A DNA stretch of 64,000 nt from Centropus unirufus. Lineage: Eukaryota > Chordata > Aves > Cuculiformes > Centropidae. Position 1 is the first letter of the stretch. Every line of letters begins with the position of its first letter. The notes below the pieces were generated by a model. The model had not been told where the DNA came from and did not search any database. It saw only the letters and a program-made list of their open reading frames with translations. Made by a program: the position numbers and the translations under genes. The stretch covers positions 1,619,170 to 1,683,169 of the forward strand of contig VYZI01000134.1 of NCBI GenBank assembly GCA_013397695.1. The letters run 5' to 3'. Positions 12,701 through 25,300 of this stretch are shown here, one piece after another.

Positions 12701-15700
12701 TCTTCCTGCAAAATTCATACTCCTGTCTTACCTAGAATTGCTACTATGATACCTGTAGTGTTCATCAAATTGATATATGATGGCTTTGTCAGTATTTCTA
12801 TTTCAAATTACATCAGCCTAAGAAAGCAACAGAGCAAAGTATTCACGCTGCACTTTCTGTGTCTTACAAGATACCCCAATGGCCCAAGAAATTTGCACAG
12901 TTTACCTGCTCAAGTAGCTGTTGCTTGGCCGTTTCAGCCTAGACCTGACCTCTTAGAATTGGACTGATCAATCTGCTGATGAGCCTACCAGGTAAACAGA
13001 ATTCACGAACCTAACTTCTCTACACAAGAATTAATGAATACTTATTAAAAAGGAAGCTCCTTCCCAGTCCTATCCCCTTTAGGTTGGAAGGTCTTCATCA
13101 ACAAGACAAGGGAAATTAATGTAGTTATAATAAAATATCATCAATCTCAAGGTCCTGTATGAACACAGTTCTATTAGAAGGACAAAGGTAACTGAGACTT
13201 TCTACTTCAAAAGTCTGAAAGCTCTTCTGCTGAGTGGGGCAAAGGTGAAACAGCAACCCAGTGTTAATTTGCTAATTCAATAACAGCTTATGTCTGCAAA
13301 GCACTACAGAAAAATTCCGTTCATTCAATTAGTGTGAGAGATGGGAAGATTTCTTATAATTATGTTTTCCTTGTTAAGAGAGTTATTTAGCAAAAATTGC
13401 TTTTCACAATAAAAACACCTATTCAAGTTTGCCCACCTGAATTAGTTGCACCTAACATCTAAATTTAATATTTTGACAACATAGCTAATGTTACTTTGGA
13501 AGATGGTGTTATCTGCTAGTACAAAAGCAGCTGCTCAAGTAAAAAAGATACTAAGTGCAGAAAAACAATGAATGGATGCATCATTTTCTCGCTGGCATGT
13601 GTAGATCTAATCCAGAAGCCCATACAGAAACAGCCCCACTGATGTGCAATGAAGTAAATTCAACCACGTGATGAAATTGTGACAATCGACATCTCCACCC
13701 ATGCCCATCACCCAGCAGGGCATCAGGTGGCAGGGCAGGTAGCCAGTGAACGACAAGCCACTGCTACAGAGTCTTCAGATTATCCATTGGATGAGCAAGG
13801 CAAAGGTGACATAGGAGGCAAGAAAATGATGTCCTGGTAAAGGCAGGACATTGATGCCTACAACTTCCTAAAGCAACTCTTTCTGCAAATTAGTCACTTA
13901 ATGGGTGGTATGCATTACACAAGTAGCAGTGGCCTGCCAGCCTCCTCTTTTCTCTATCCTCTGTATTTGCAGAAATGCAAAACTGGCTCAAGAACCTGAT
14001 TTATTTTCACACCTTTCAGAAGTTCTTTGTTTCCAGAGAAGCCCAGCTCTCACCTAATTTTTAGAAAGTTCAGCTCAGAATTCTGACTTTGCACCTTTAG
14101 ACCTATTTAAAATGGTCAATCCTGCACTCTTTTCCTCCTATGAATAATCCCCATGCACACATTTCTTTGTCTGTTAATGGTAATGGAACAAACTACAGCG
14201 TAAAAGAGTTAGGAACATGCTTAAAGATTAGGGGTTAATGACAAGTGATTTCCAGCAAAGCTATCAGAAGAACCCAATTGTGGCCTTCTAATGTTGGAAG
14301 GCACAGTAAAGGAGAAAATTAAAACAATAATTCAGCCGCTGATCTTTATAACAGGTCCCCTTTCCTGTTTGTTTCAGCTGCCTTTTCTTCCCTTTCAAAC
14401 TGCAAATCATTTAGCATTTGCTGAGGGATTGCATAAAACTTTGCACAACAGCAGGGCTGCCATTCACAGTTGAAAAATTTGCATATGCATAATGTTGTAC
14501 CTGTGCAACAAGCCTCTACTCCCTTGGAATGCATGCACAAGCTGCAAAAACCCCTATAGGCAAAAATCCTACAGATATCCAGAAAGTCTGGTGGGTCCTC
14601 AAGATGTCCAGGTACCAGAATGTTATTTGGTGCAAACATAGTATGCCAAGCACGTTCCTCCTTGGGCTGTATCAACCACACAGGGGCAGACCATCATGCA
14701 GATGCGTGGTGCTTCTTGCATGAGATGAACTCATCACACCAGCTCACAAGCCCGCACAGAATCAAGAGATATGTCCAGGATTGCCAAATATTTGGAAATC
14801 CTTGACAAACACGTAAAAATCCCAGAACTATTAGCAGAAAAATGTTACATTGGAAATAAAATAAAGGGTGCATATGGAAATCTACATGTACAATAATAGC
14901 CCAGAGATTGGCAGTCCTGGCCAGCTGAGATCTACAGCTACTATAGGTAAGTGGATAAATAGCCTTTAGCATCCTAGAATGCTAAACCACAAAAACATTA
15001 CAGCTATAACTCAGTCTTTTCTTGATGTTTACATCTAGAGGAGATGGAGATGGTCTTCAGCGTAATACTTTCACCTAATTTTCATTTGGATAGTCCATTG
15101 CTGTCATTTTCTTCTATTAGTAAAGGTCTGCAAAACTCACCGTCTGTGCAAGTATCACTGCAGGGCTGCTGGAGGCATGAAACAGAAGAATATCTGGCAG
15201 TAATTGGCTCTCATGCCTCCTAATTTAAAGTGATTTATCATCTAGCTTGCCAAAAAGCCCAATCAATTAAATACCACAAAGCACAATTTTCTTCTTTTTT
15301 TTTCTCTATGAAGATTCTTGCTGGAAAAAATATTAATGTTGTTTCAGTACCCACTCTGGTCTCAGAACTCTCTGTTCCAAAGAGCCTCATGGACGCTGGT
15401 GATGCAGCACCCTATTTTTGTACTGCACCACAGCCCATTACACCATTATGATGCAAGGAAACATGGATCCAAACACCAGTGCATGCACAGCTAGGAGAAT
15501 GCCTCCTCACGTAGACGCTGCAGCCTTCTGTAGAGGATCCATCCCTATCAGATGGATGCCAGAGCCCCACTGATTCAGGGAAAGACTTAATCAGAAACAT
15601 AACATCACGCATGCAAGTGGAATCAACGAAGGTGCTCCTGAAATGAAGCATGTGCATAGGTGTCTTGACATCTCAGGACCTGAATAGGAATGATTCACAT

Positions 15701-18700
15701 ACCCTATCATTAAAATAGTGTGATGCCTCATTTTCCCACAGCAGGTTTTCCTCTCCTCTCATGGATATTTCTGGACACTAAATATTTAGGGGCACTAAAT
15801 ATTCAGGCAGAATGCAAAACAAGGAGCAGAGTGGCCGAACCCACTTAGGGAGCAGTAGTAGAGAATACAACTCACTCTTTATCCAAAGGCCACACCAAAG
15901 AACCAACATTAATAAAAACGGGGATGCCTGAAGGAATAGGTCACATACAGAACAACAGAAAGAAGTAGCACTGTATTGCCTGATTTGCTTTCCTTTTTAT
16001 TTTACCTTTATTTTTTGGCAATGGGTGGCCACAAGTGCTCCCCATGACACCACAGCAAGCAGAACTCAGTGGGATCTTCCTGGCATACTTGTTGGGCAGC
16101 GCATATTGATGTTTTAAAACTGCCCTGTTTTTGTAAGCTGATGGCAAATTTCATGCTGATTTCAAGGGGTATTGGGCCAGGCTGTGGGTGAAGGGCCTTT
16201 ATGTTTTTACAGCGCTTCAAATTCTGAAGCCCAAGCAGCACTACAGCAGCATGCAAAATGGTTGGGCAGTGTCTGCTGCCCACTCATTCCGGTATGACAG
16301 GGTTGTCGTCTTCCAAACATGGGATAACAGCTGAGTCTAATCAAACCAGACAAATGCATTTTCCCAGCTCCCTTTGCAAAATTAGGGAGCTGTAATTAAG
16401 GCTGCATTAGCATTTCCGTTACAAAGTCCTACTTTTGAAGCTTGTATTTAAGACATCCTTCCCAAGTGGCCATTTGGCACACAGAGCTCAAAACTTTGAT
16501 AAAAAACAGCTCTAAACGATCTCACTGATTTCAACTACCCAGAATGAAGCCCAACATTAGCTGCTCATCCATGGTAGCTAAAAATCCCTGGTAGGGCTAA
16601 AATATTAATTCTTCCTAACATAATTTTTACTTATTTTTCTGAGCACTCCAGTGACAGATTTTTTGAAGAGCAAGCAGAAGGTTTATGATCCTGCTAACAA
16701 GGCTTTCATGCCTAAATCCCAGCCATGTCTCCTTGCTGTAACAAGGATGCACCGCTTTGGCTGGAACTTGAGGCATGCCTGCCAGTCCATGAGTATTGCT
16801 ATCAGCACCTCCCAGAGCCAAGGCCTATAAAATGCCATATGTGCACATCATCTTAATGTCAGTGCCAAGGAGACAAGATAACAAGCTCTTCAAATATGTT
16901 TTAAAAAGTGCCTTTTATTACTCTGTAATTTTTTGATCCTTTTAATAAAACTAGGACATTTCGGAGATAACTTGTTCCTGTCTCATCTTTGAAATGGTTT
17001 CCTTTCATGTAGTTTCACCTGCCTAACACCCTGTTAGATAAAACTCCATGGTGTAAAACACAGTATCCGAGCAGGTAAGCTATAAAAACAAAGCTGTACA
17101 GATTTCACGCTCCTTGGTGGTATACAGAAATTATGCACTAACTGGTCTCAAAAACCCTAATCGCTACAACCTAAGAACTTCTATTCTATCATGGTACGAG
17201 TCTACTTGAAATCTATAAGAAATACAGGGTTATTTCTTTTTTGAGTTTTTAACAGCTCGATGAAACCCAAACGGATGTTATAATTTATGCTATTGCCTCC
17301 CTCCAGTTTCAAATTCTTTGCTTTCTAAGCAGCTCGACCTATTAAAATGAATTGTGCATTCTATTGTGGTTATCCAACAACTTTCCTAAAAATCCAACGT
17401 AAGCTCATTGGCAACAGCTGACACAGCACGCTGACATAATTCAAACACTCATTAAAGGAGAAACAGTATGAAAATCACTTTTTATTCATTTCCAAACACA
17501 AAACAAGATTTTCTGCATTTGCTTACCCAATGCAAATGACCTCCCCTGTGGTCAGTCCCAGCAATAATTCCTACAAATATTTCACGGCATCATAATGGAT
17601 TGTGATTAATCACTATACCATATTAAAACCAATTTTTTAGTCAAAAAGAAGAGTGAAATAAAACCGGTTACTAGGTCCAGTCTTGTTCCCCATGCCTTGC
17701 AGAGTAGCCCAGAGAACACAGCACCTCTGCTCTCTCAGCAGGAGCGTGACTCCTTCATGACTTGTATCCATTCTACACATCTTATGTTTTTGCTCTTAGC
17801 CCTCTTAAGGACATCACCTTTCCTGACTCAAGCATCCATAGCACCACGTAACTATCCCCACACGCATTACCTCCTGCCAGACTGTGGTACTCCTGCTCCT
17901 GTCAGACATGCGTGTGCAGAGACATTCCTCTGCCTAATGGTAATCCATGTCCTCGTGCCAGACCTGGACTGAAGTGCAAGAAATAATGCGAGCTTTTTCA
18001 ACAAACATCACCAACTGTAGGCCAGGATTCCCTGACAGCTCTATCTCCGTCTTTCTTGGGTCAGCCAAGTATATTAGTTAATTAACACTTAATGAAAATG
18101 GAATAATAGACCAGAAAGCAATCAAAACACAAATCAGAGATGGAATTTTCCCTTTTAGATATGCAACAAGGATCCTCCCAGTGCATTTAAGAACAGATGG
18201 AAATATAAAGTAATCTGCTTCATAGTATACTGAATAGTAGCTGCTGGAGGCCCTGACAGAAGCCTAGAGAAAGGACTACTTCATTTTTAAAGTCTGAGCT
18301 CTAAGTCAGATTTTCAGAAACAACAACAGATGGAAACACAGTAGACAGAACCTCAGGCAGACCCATTACCTGCTTTAAACGCCAGCCCTGCACCTCAAGT
18401 TGGCCACTGAGTTCCTATACAGCAAGTACATTAAATGAACAACCTTTGTTGCAAATTCTGCACAATTAGCCAACCACAGATGGTGGTTGTTTTGTGATGC
18501 CAGCCAAACTCAACATTAAGCTCCAGCCTAACACTTTGTTGATTGTCTGTTTTGGTGAGGTGGTTTTGGTCTTTTGGTTTTGTTTATGTTTTAAATTATT
18601 CTGATCGGAAAGATTAATGATCTATTAATCCTAGAAATCTCCCATAAATCCAGTCCTGTTTTCAGCCTATAGGGAGGATATTGCCTTTGCAATTATTTTT

Positions 18701-19323
18701 TTCCTGAAAGTACCATGAGTCTCAGTTAATGAAAATAAATGCAGTAGACACTTAGGCCTTGGGTTAGTCTGCACGTTTAATACACCACTTGGACCTGAAG
18801 TAGAAGCTGAAAAAGCAACCTGTAAAATTACCATGTGACTTTTAACCTAATGGGCTTCAATGCATAATGAGGCCAATCAGCCCTTTTTCACAAGAAGCTT
18901 TGCTTTGGCCCGTGCAGGACAAAGTCTCTAATAAGTAGCACGATGGAGGTCAGTTAAAAATGAAGTTACTATAATTGCAGACCACAAAAGACTTCTGTTT
19001 CTGCCAGTATACAAACCTCAGATTATTTCCTTCCTCCAAAACATTCAAGATTTTAATTCACAAGTTGTTATGTGTAACAGAAAAAGTGTATCATTTTATC
19101 ATCAGTGTTTCTAGACAATCTGCTAGAAGGCCACGTATACATTCATATATCTTGTTCATTGTATAATTACTTAATTTTAGCATTTAACGATTCCTCTGAG
19201 AGCAGTTCTAAAATTCCACTTTACAATGCTTATGTGAAAGAGAGTTGTATCACTTCTGCTTCTGGAAAGCAATTTAGTTTTTCTTAATGCATTGCCTGGC
19301 ACCACCATTAACTTCATCTTCTA
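9721..19323. other. COLQ-HACL1 intergenic region
   Basis: This interval lies between the 5' side of COLQ and the stop codon of HACL1. No CR1 copy and no gene were recognised. The longest open frame, 165 codons on the minus strand at 12029-12526, has no family resemblance. The right end must contain the HACL1 3' UTR. One possible ATTAAA signal for the minus strand lies at 19052-19057, about 270 bases past the HACL1 stop. No confident polyadenylation site can be chosen. A T-rich low-complexity patch is present at 10521-10552. Confidence 0.6.
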
Positions 19324-19356
19324 CTACAGGTTAGAACGAGTCAGCCAGGGAAATTC
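19324..19356 (-). CDS. HACL1: HACL1 coding exon 17 with PTS1 tail
   Basis: Ten codons (EFPWLTRSNL) and TAG at 19326-19324, after acceptor TTTCAG. The human counterpart ends DFHWLTRSNM. The tripeptide SNL is a PTS1-type signal read by PEX5, which supports peroxisomal import. Confidence 0.93.
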   Translation of the reverse strand, partial: EFPWLTRSNL

Positions 19357-22300
19357 CTGAAAGCAAATATAAAACAGAATAAAACCCAACTCAGAATGGA
19401 CCAACAGTAACAGGATACAAATATGTATGAACTACCAGATGGAATCCCACAGGAAATAAAGACCACTTAAAAACATTTATCTCATTTTGTCAAGAATGGA
19501 AAGGAACAACCATAAATTCTGGAAAAAGACATTAAAGACACCATGCATTAATAACAGCTAACAGAAGAAACAAAACAAAACAAAAAAACCCCAAGGAAAG
19601 TAGATTGAACAGAAGAAAAAGTATCCCCTCTCCTATCTCCCAAATCTGAAGTCAGACTTTCTGCCTTGCAACTCTCTGCTTCCTCTGCAGTTTAAGTGGT
19701 ACTTCCTGAGGATTTCAGGGGCTTGCCCACACGGAACTTGCAGAAAGAGTAAGGAAAACATATACATACCTGTTTCTTTCTCTCAGACTGTGGATCAATC
19801 ATTACATTTATAAGACAAGGTGTTTGCTTGTCAGCAACACTTGCTCTCAGAGCATCCTGCAATGCTTCCGGCGTTTTAACAAAGTATCCTTTACCTCCAA
19901 AGGCAGCCATAATTTCTTCATAGTGTGAATTTGGCAGGAGAGAAACGGGAGGCACACTGTAATAATATGGGAAACCTCTGATTAACGATAAGGAAGAATT
20001 GCCAGACTGATGAATTTAATTAAATTAGCACTGCTTTTAAAGTGAAGGATGATTGTTGTGCAGGTCCGACGAATTCTTCTGTGTGGAAGAACTATATTTC
20101 CTATACCATTTACATTATCTTTATAGGATACTATATTCCTCTTTTGAAGATGTTGCTGAGCAAATCTCTAGCCTAGTTCTCCGAGTACAGATATCTCAGC
20201 TCCAGAAGCAGAAGCCCAGTATAATCTTGGAACATGAGCCTTAGGTAATTTCGAATATAAACATGTTTTTCAAGGTTAGCCCACTATGAGATCTGTACTA
20301 ACTCAGCCTGAACAGCTGCAGGAATCTGAGACAACTAATCAAGAGTCATCTCTCTGTTGCACTGTTGTGGAAACAATAGTCTGGAATTAGGTTGGTTGCT
20401 TGTTTTTCATAACTGGTTCTTACTTACATAAATTTAGCCTAGTTCACTTCATGAAAAATTTCAGTCTGGATCACAAAGCATTAAAACCAAAGAGAATGAC
20501 CATTTTGGTCACTTCTGTCGTTAAAAGATCATACTTCAAAGATGCTCACCATGTAGCAGGATCTCCAAATTTTAACATCTCCTTCCAGGCATCCGCATCC
20601 AAACCAGTGTAAATCCCATTGTTGTTTACCACAATTATTAGGATTGGCAAGTTGTATCTGCAAAAAGATGCATTTGGAAGAATTCTGAAACCCCTGTGCT
20701 ATTTTCTTGTAAGGTGTTAAGTGTTACTTTTCCTTAAAAGGAAAATAAACAAATAAATCATTTCCACCTGAAACATGATCTACTCATCTCTGGTAACAAT
20801 TATACCACAACAGCAAAAAGATGACCATGTATATTTTTTGGCTTGGTTTCATGTGTTTTTCAGACTACCCCACCTAATGGCAGCGTCCTTGGCCTTCCAG
20901 TTGAATTAATCCTGACAATATGTGAAGAAGGGTATCTTGAACAAAAACCAGTTACCTGCAAATCGTCTCCACCTCCATCCCAGAAAATCCAAAAGCACTG
21001 TCTCCCTCTATGCAGATGACTCGCTTTTCAGGTGTTCGGTCTTTAGCTACCATTGCAGCTGCTATAGCAAAACCCAGCCCGACTCCCATCGTTCCAAAAG
21101 TACCTGCATCAAGCCTAAAAGGCAGAACACAGCATTATTATCCCTTTATTCCTACTCAAGCTTTCAAGTCAATCCATGGTGACTTTACTTTTAATAATTT
21201 GCGATATAGTACTAAAAAACTGTTTCATTAACAATTTGTATGGAGACAGACTATGTATAGATTATGATATTCCACATATTATACATACACATATAATATA
21301 TAACATATAGAGTATAATACTATATAAAATATACTATATATAGTCAAACATTTGATAAGGCTGCTACTATTTTAAGACATATAAACATGCAGAAATTCTA
21401 AAATCAAGACCTCTAATGCACTAGTTGCACTACAATAATGAACTATACTTGTATGCTTTTAGCTTGCACAGTAACAGTATTTAAAAAACACCCAATTACT
21501 CCAGTGAAAGGCAGACTACAGGAGAGCTTTCTATATTTAATTCCTTGAAAATATAACTAGAAGTCTGAAAGCCATCAGTTAAATACTGTTACTCAAATTT
21601 TAGTCTTCCATTCAACTTTTGAAATCAAATTGAAAGCTGTAATTAAGTCAGAGAATTTCAGTCAGAAGCACATAATGGATACCAGTGTACATAAAGGACT
21701 GGAATATTCTAGGGTTAACTTTTCAAAGTTGCTTTCAGATATGCACAAAGCAATCTGAAAAGAGAACCATTAACATTGCTGTGTCCTTATTTTAAACAAG
21801 GGGAAGAAATGCAAACTCTATTTGTTTATAAAAAAGTTTTAAAATTCATTTAGGACTTTAGTGGCACTTTTACAAGAAGGCACGAGCTCCACAGTTAGAT
21901 CAGAAGTTTCCCCTCACCAGCAGAACTCGCTTTTCCCCGCATTTAAGGAACAAGTTTTACTTACATTCAGACTAGACTAGGCAAAATGATTCAAGTGGCA
22001 TACCAACACTTCCAAATTTGAGTGCCTGCACACAGGTTTACAAGAAAGTGTGTCCAATATATAACTTAGTTTTCAAAATTCACAATTCACTCTTCTTAAG
22101 TCTTCCCCATTTTTGAGTGTGTTTTAAAGGAAAACTCTTCATATGAGTTCTTTTAAACATGAGACTCCCAATGATTATTTTAATTTTAAATCAATATTTA
22201 CCACAGACTCTGAGCACAGAAATAAACATGTAGATCAGGGAATTCAACATATGCTCCTCACACACTTTCCACAAGAGTGAGGATCTATCACCATTCTATC

Positions 22301-25300
22301 ACAGAGCACACAGACAAATCGTGAAGAACTGTTAAAATCTATTGCAGGACACCAATATATAAATGGAAAACTCCCAATCGCCCAATATACTAAACTTCTA
22401 TATTTGATTTAGAACTCCTAAAAAGCATTATACAACTTCTGGACCAACATAATTCTTAGTTAAATTAAAACATTGGTATACAGATATAGCCTGTTGAGTC
22501 CATACAACAAAGAAAATATCACACCTTTGACGGGGATAGTAGTTTGGAAGCATAGTTCGTCCTATGTCCATGGTGTTTGCTCCCTCACTTACTAAGATGC
22601 AGTCCTTGGGTATCAGTTCTCTTACGTGATGAAAGACTGTGTAATAATTCATAGGCAGAGATTTCTGTAATGCTAAACCCTTAAAAATAAGAGATAACTT
22701 ATTTATTATTCTGTGCATAACTCCTATGCACAGAATTTATAATACATTGCAGAACTGAAACACATAAATAATAAAAATGGAAACAAAAATACACTCTGTT
22801 AGCTAAAGCTGAAGTATTTTGGTCTTCCATACACTACATCAAGGTCACTCCTGTATCTATGCTGGTGACTTAATGTATTTATCACAGTTCAGTAACCTTT
22901 GGATGGCCTACCATTAACAGAAAGCTATCAGAACTCACTTTAACCTGATAGACTTGCTATTTTTCTGCACATAGGTTTGAGTATTGATAACCCTAACTGA
23001 GCTGCCATCTGTGCACTGGGAGGTAGCCCAAGAGTGCTCTGCTAGAATGAATTGGCTTTAGATCCCAGTCTCTGAAACGTGCATCTGAACTTGCAGAATG
23101 CGAGTTGCACAGTTAGGCATATGCCAAGCACCTGTGGTCTTTTGGCCTGGATAGCTACATGCTTTTCAAATAGATACTTTCACCAGCACTGCTAAACAGC
23201 ACAATTACAGAAGCAAACTAAGACTGTATCCTCACCTAAGCTAGCTTCCACTTGGAGTACTTGGAGATAGTTGGGAGTACCCGCCCACTGCTTCGAAGTC
23301 ACTGTCCATAATACAGCAGCTCTGGCTTTAAGAATCCAATGCCAAAGTTCAGTGACTCCCACAGTTTGAATTCATACAAATTCTATAATACTTAACTTAC
23401 AGTTTAGCATTAAGACTTAACTTATAGTTCATAAGCCTGACAAGAGTAAGCCTTTGCCAGAATGGTTTACATTTTCAAAGTCTGTATGACATGACTATCA
23501 GAAGTAACTGAGGAGCTTGATTATGGTCCAGTGACAAACCTGACTATGCCCTGGAATCTGTTAAGGCAAGAAATCTCTTCTAATATACTACTACCTTTGA
23601 TCTTTCCTCATTGTTCATTATTTTCTCTCTCAGCTGCTTCCACCACTCTGAATTAGAAGGGTACTTCAATGGTCTTTTGCTGAATTCTTCTAAGAGCTGG
23701 AAGGAAGTTGAAATGTTGCAGAGATTTCTTTCAACATATTTACAAAAAAACATCGCAAGCATCGAGAGTGACAGTATCAACACAATCCCAGTAACACTAA
23801 TTAGAATCTTCAACAGTTGGGAACAGACTGAATGCAGAGCATTGCCTGAAAAATGGTTTTCCTTGAATAGTTTTTTCTAAATGGTAACTTAACATAAATC
23901 AGAGGAAAACAAAGTCAAAACAGGAGGACATCTGACATTACATTACCTGCTTAGTGACGGTGTTTATGTCACCTAATAAAATTGCGGCTGGCCTCACATT
24001 ATTCCCCAGCTCTTCAGCATAAATATCAATCTATATTTAAAAAAGGAAGACCACCATTAACACCAGTATATTAAAGAGATTTTTTTTCAGTTTAAGTGAG
24101 GAACTTTGTCTCACAGCGTCTTCATACTTTGTTTTGGGTGTAGAGATAACTTTCCTCTGCCTTTCATTTAAATGACATCAAGAAATGCTTTNTTTATTTA
24201 CATATTTATTTACAAAAAATGTTTTTGTTTTTTTTTAAAATCCTATGGTACATACGATTTTAATAAAAATTCATCGATATCCTTAAAATGTATTGCTTGC
24301 TTCTCTCAAGATCTTATGGACAGATTAGAACTTTATTGGAACACTAAGTAGAATGTGGTGGTGATTTTAGTGATAAATATACATGAACTAAACCTAGAGG
24401 CTTAGGTATACCCTTAAAGGCTACACAAAGCAGTAATTTTCTTCCTGAGCAAAGTTTGCACATGTTACTTGGCAGTAAGAATTTGGCCATTGTGAACAAA
24501 CTGAAAAGTAAATTGTTACCACTGAAGAAACTTCCTCATTTTCTTTATCAGTAACACACGAGAACTCTGAGGTTACGTGGAATGTGAATTGAGGACCAGG
24601 TCATAAGACTATGAACTGAGTTAGTTTAATACTACACCTTGAGAGTGAAAGTAGTTACTTCAAGTGAAAAAGTATTTTTCTATACATTTTTTTAGAAAAA
24701 GGAAAACACAGAAGATGTATTATTCCATAAGCCAAAAGGAACTGTAGCTTATTAACCGTGAGAGGCCTCTGGTAAAGATGCAAAGTTTGGAAGCTGAGAT
24801 TATGTTTCAGGTGAAGGGAGGCCTGTCAGCACACTGAATCAGCTACTACTCCTTAAACACAGACTCTAAAGGAGGAGACTTTAAGGACACAAACCATTAA
24901 ATGACTTTCTAAGAGCTGGCAGATTGCCAAATCCATTAATCAGTTCAATAGCCTTTCTTCCTCTTTTCCTATTAACTTTTCTGAGTGACCGAGCTCTTAT
25001 AATGACTGACTCTGGATGTGAGAGTAATCCTATTTAAAAAAAAAGCAACCCAGCTGAGAGAAGAGTCAAACAGTATGAGAGGTTTCACAACGCCAAAACT
25101 GCATCAGAAGTGAGCAGCAGGTCGAGGGAGGTGATTCGGCCCCTCTACTTTGTTCCATGAGACCTCACACCTGGAGTACTGTGTTCAGTTCTGGAGTCCT
25201 CAACACAGGAAAGACATTGATCTATTGGAAGGAGTCCAGAGGAGGGCCACAAAGATGATCAAAGCGCTGGACAGGCTCAGAGAGCTGGGCTTGTTCAGCC

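Noticed and set aside
20550..20657. Apparent one-base frameshift in HACL1 exon 15
   Set aside because: It came from misreading a line junction. On rereading, the exon is 108 nt and in frame through the NNN motif.
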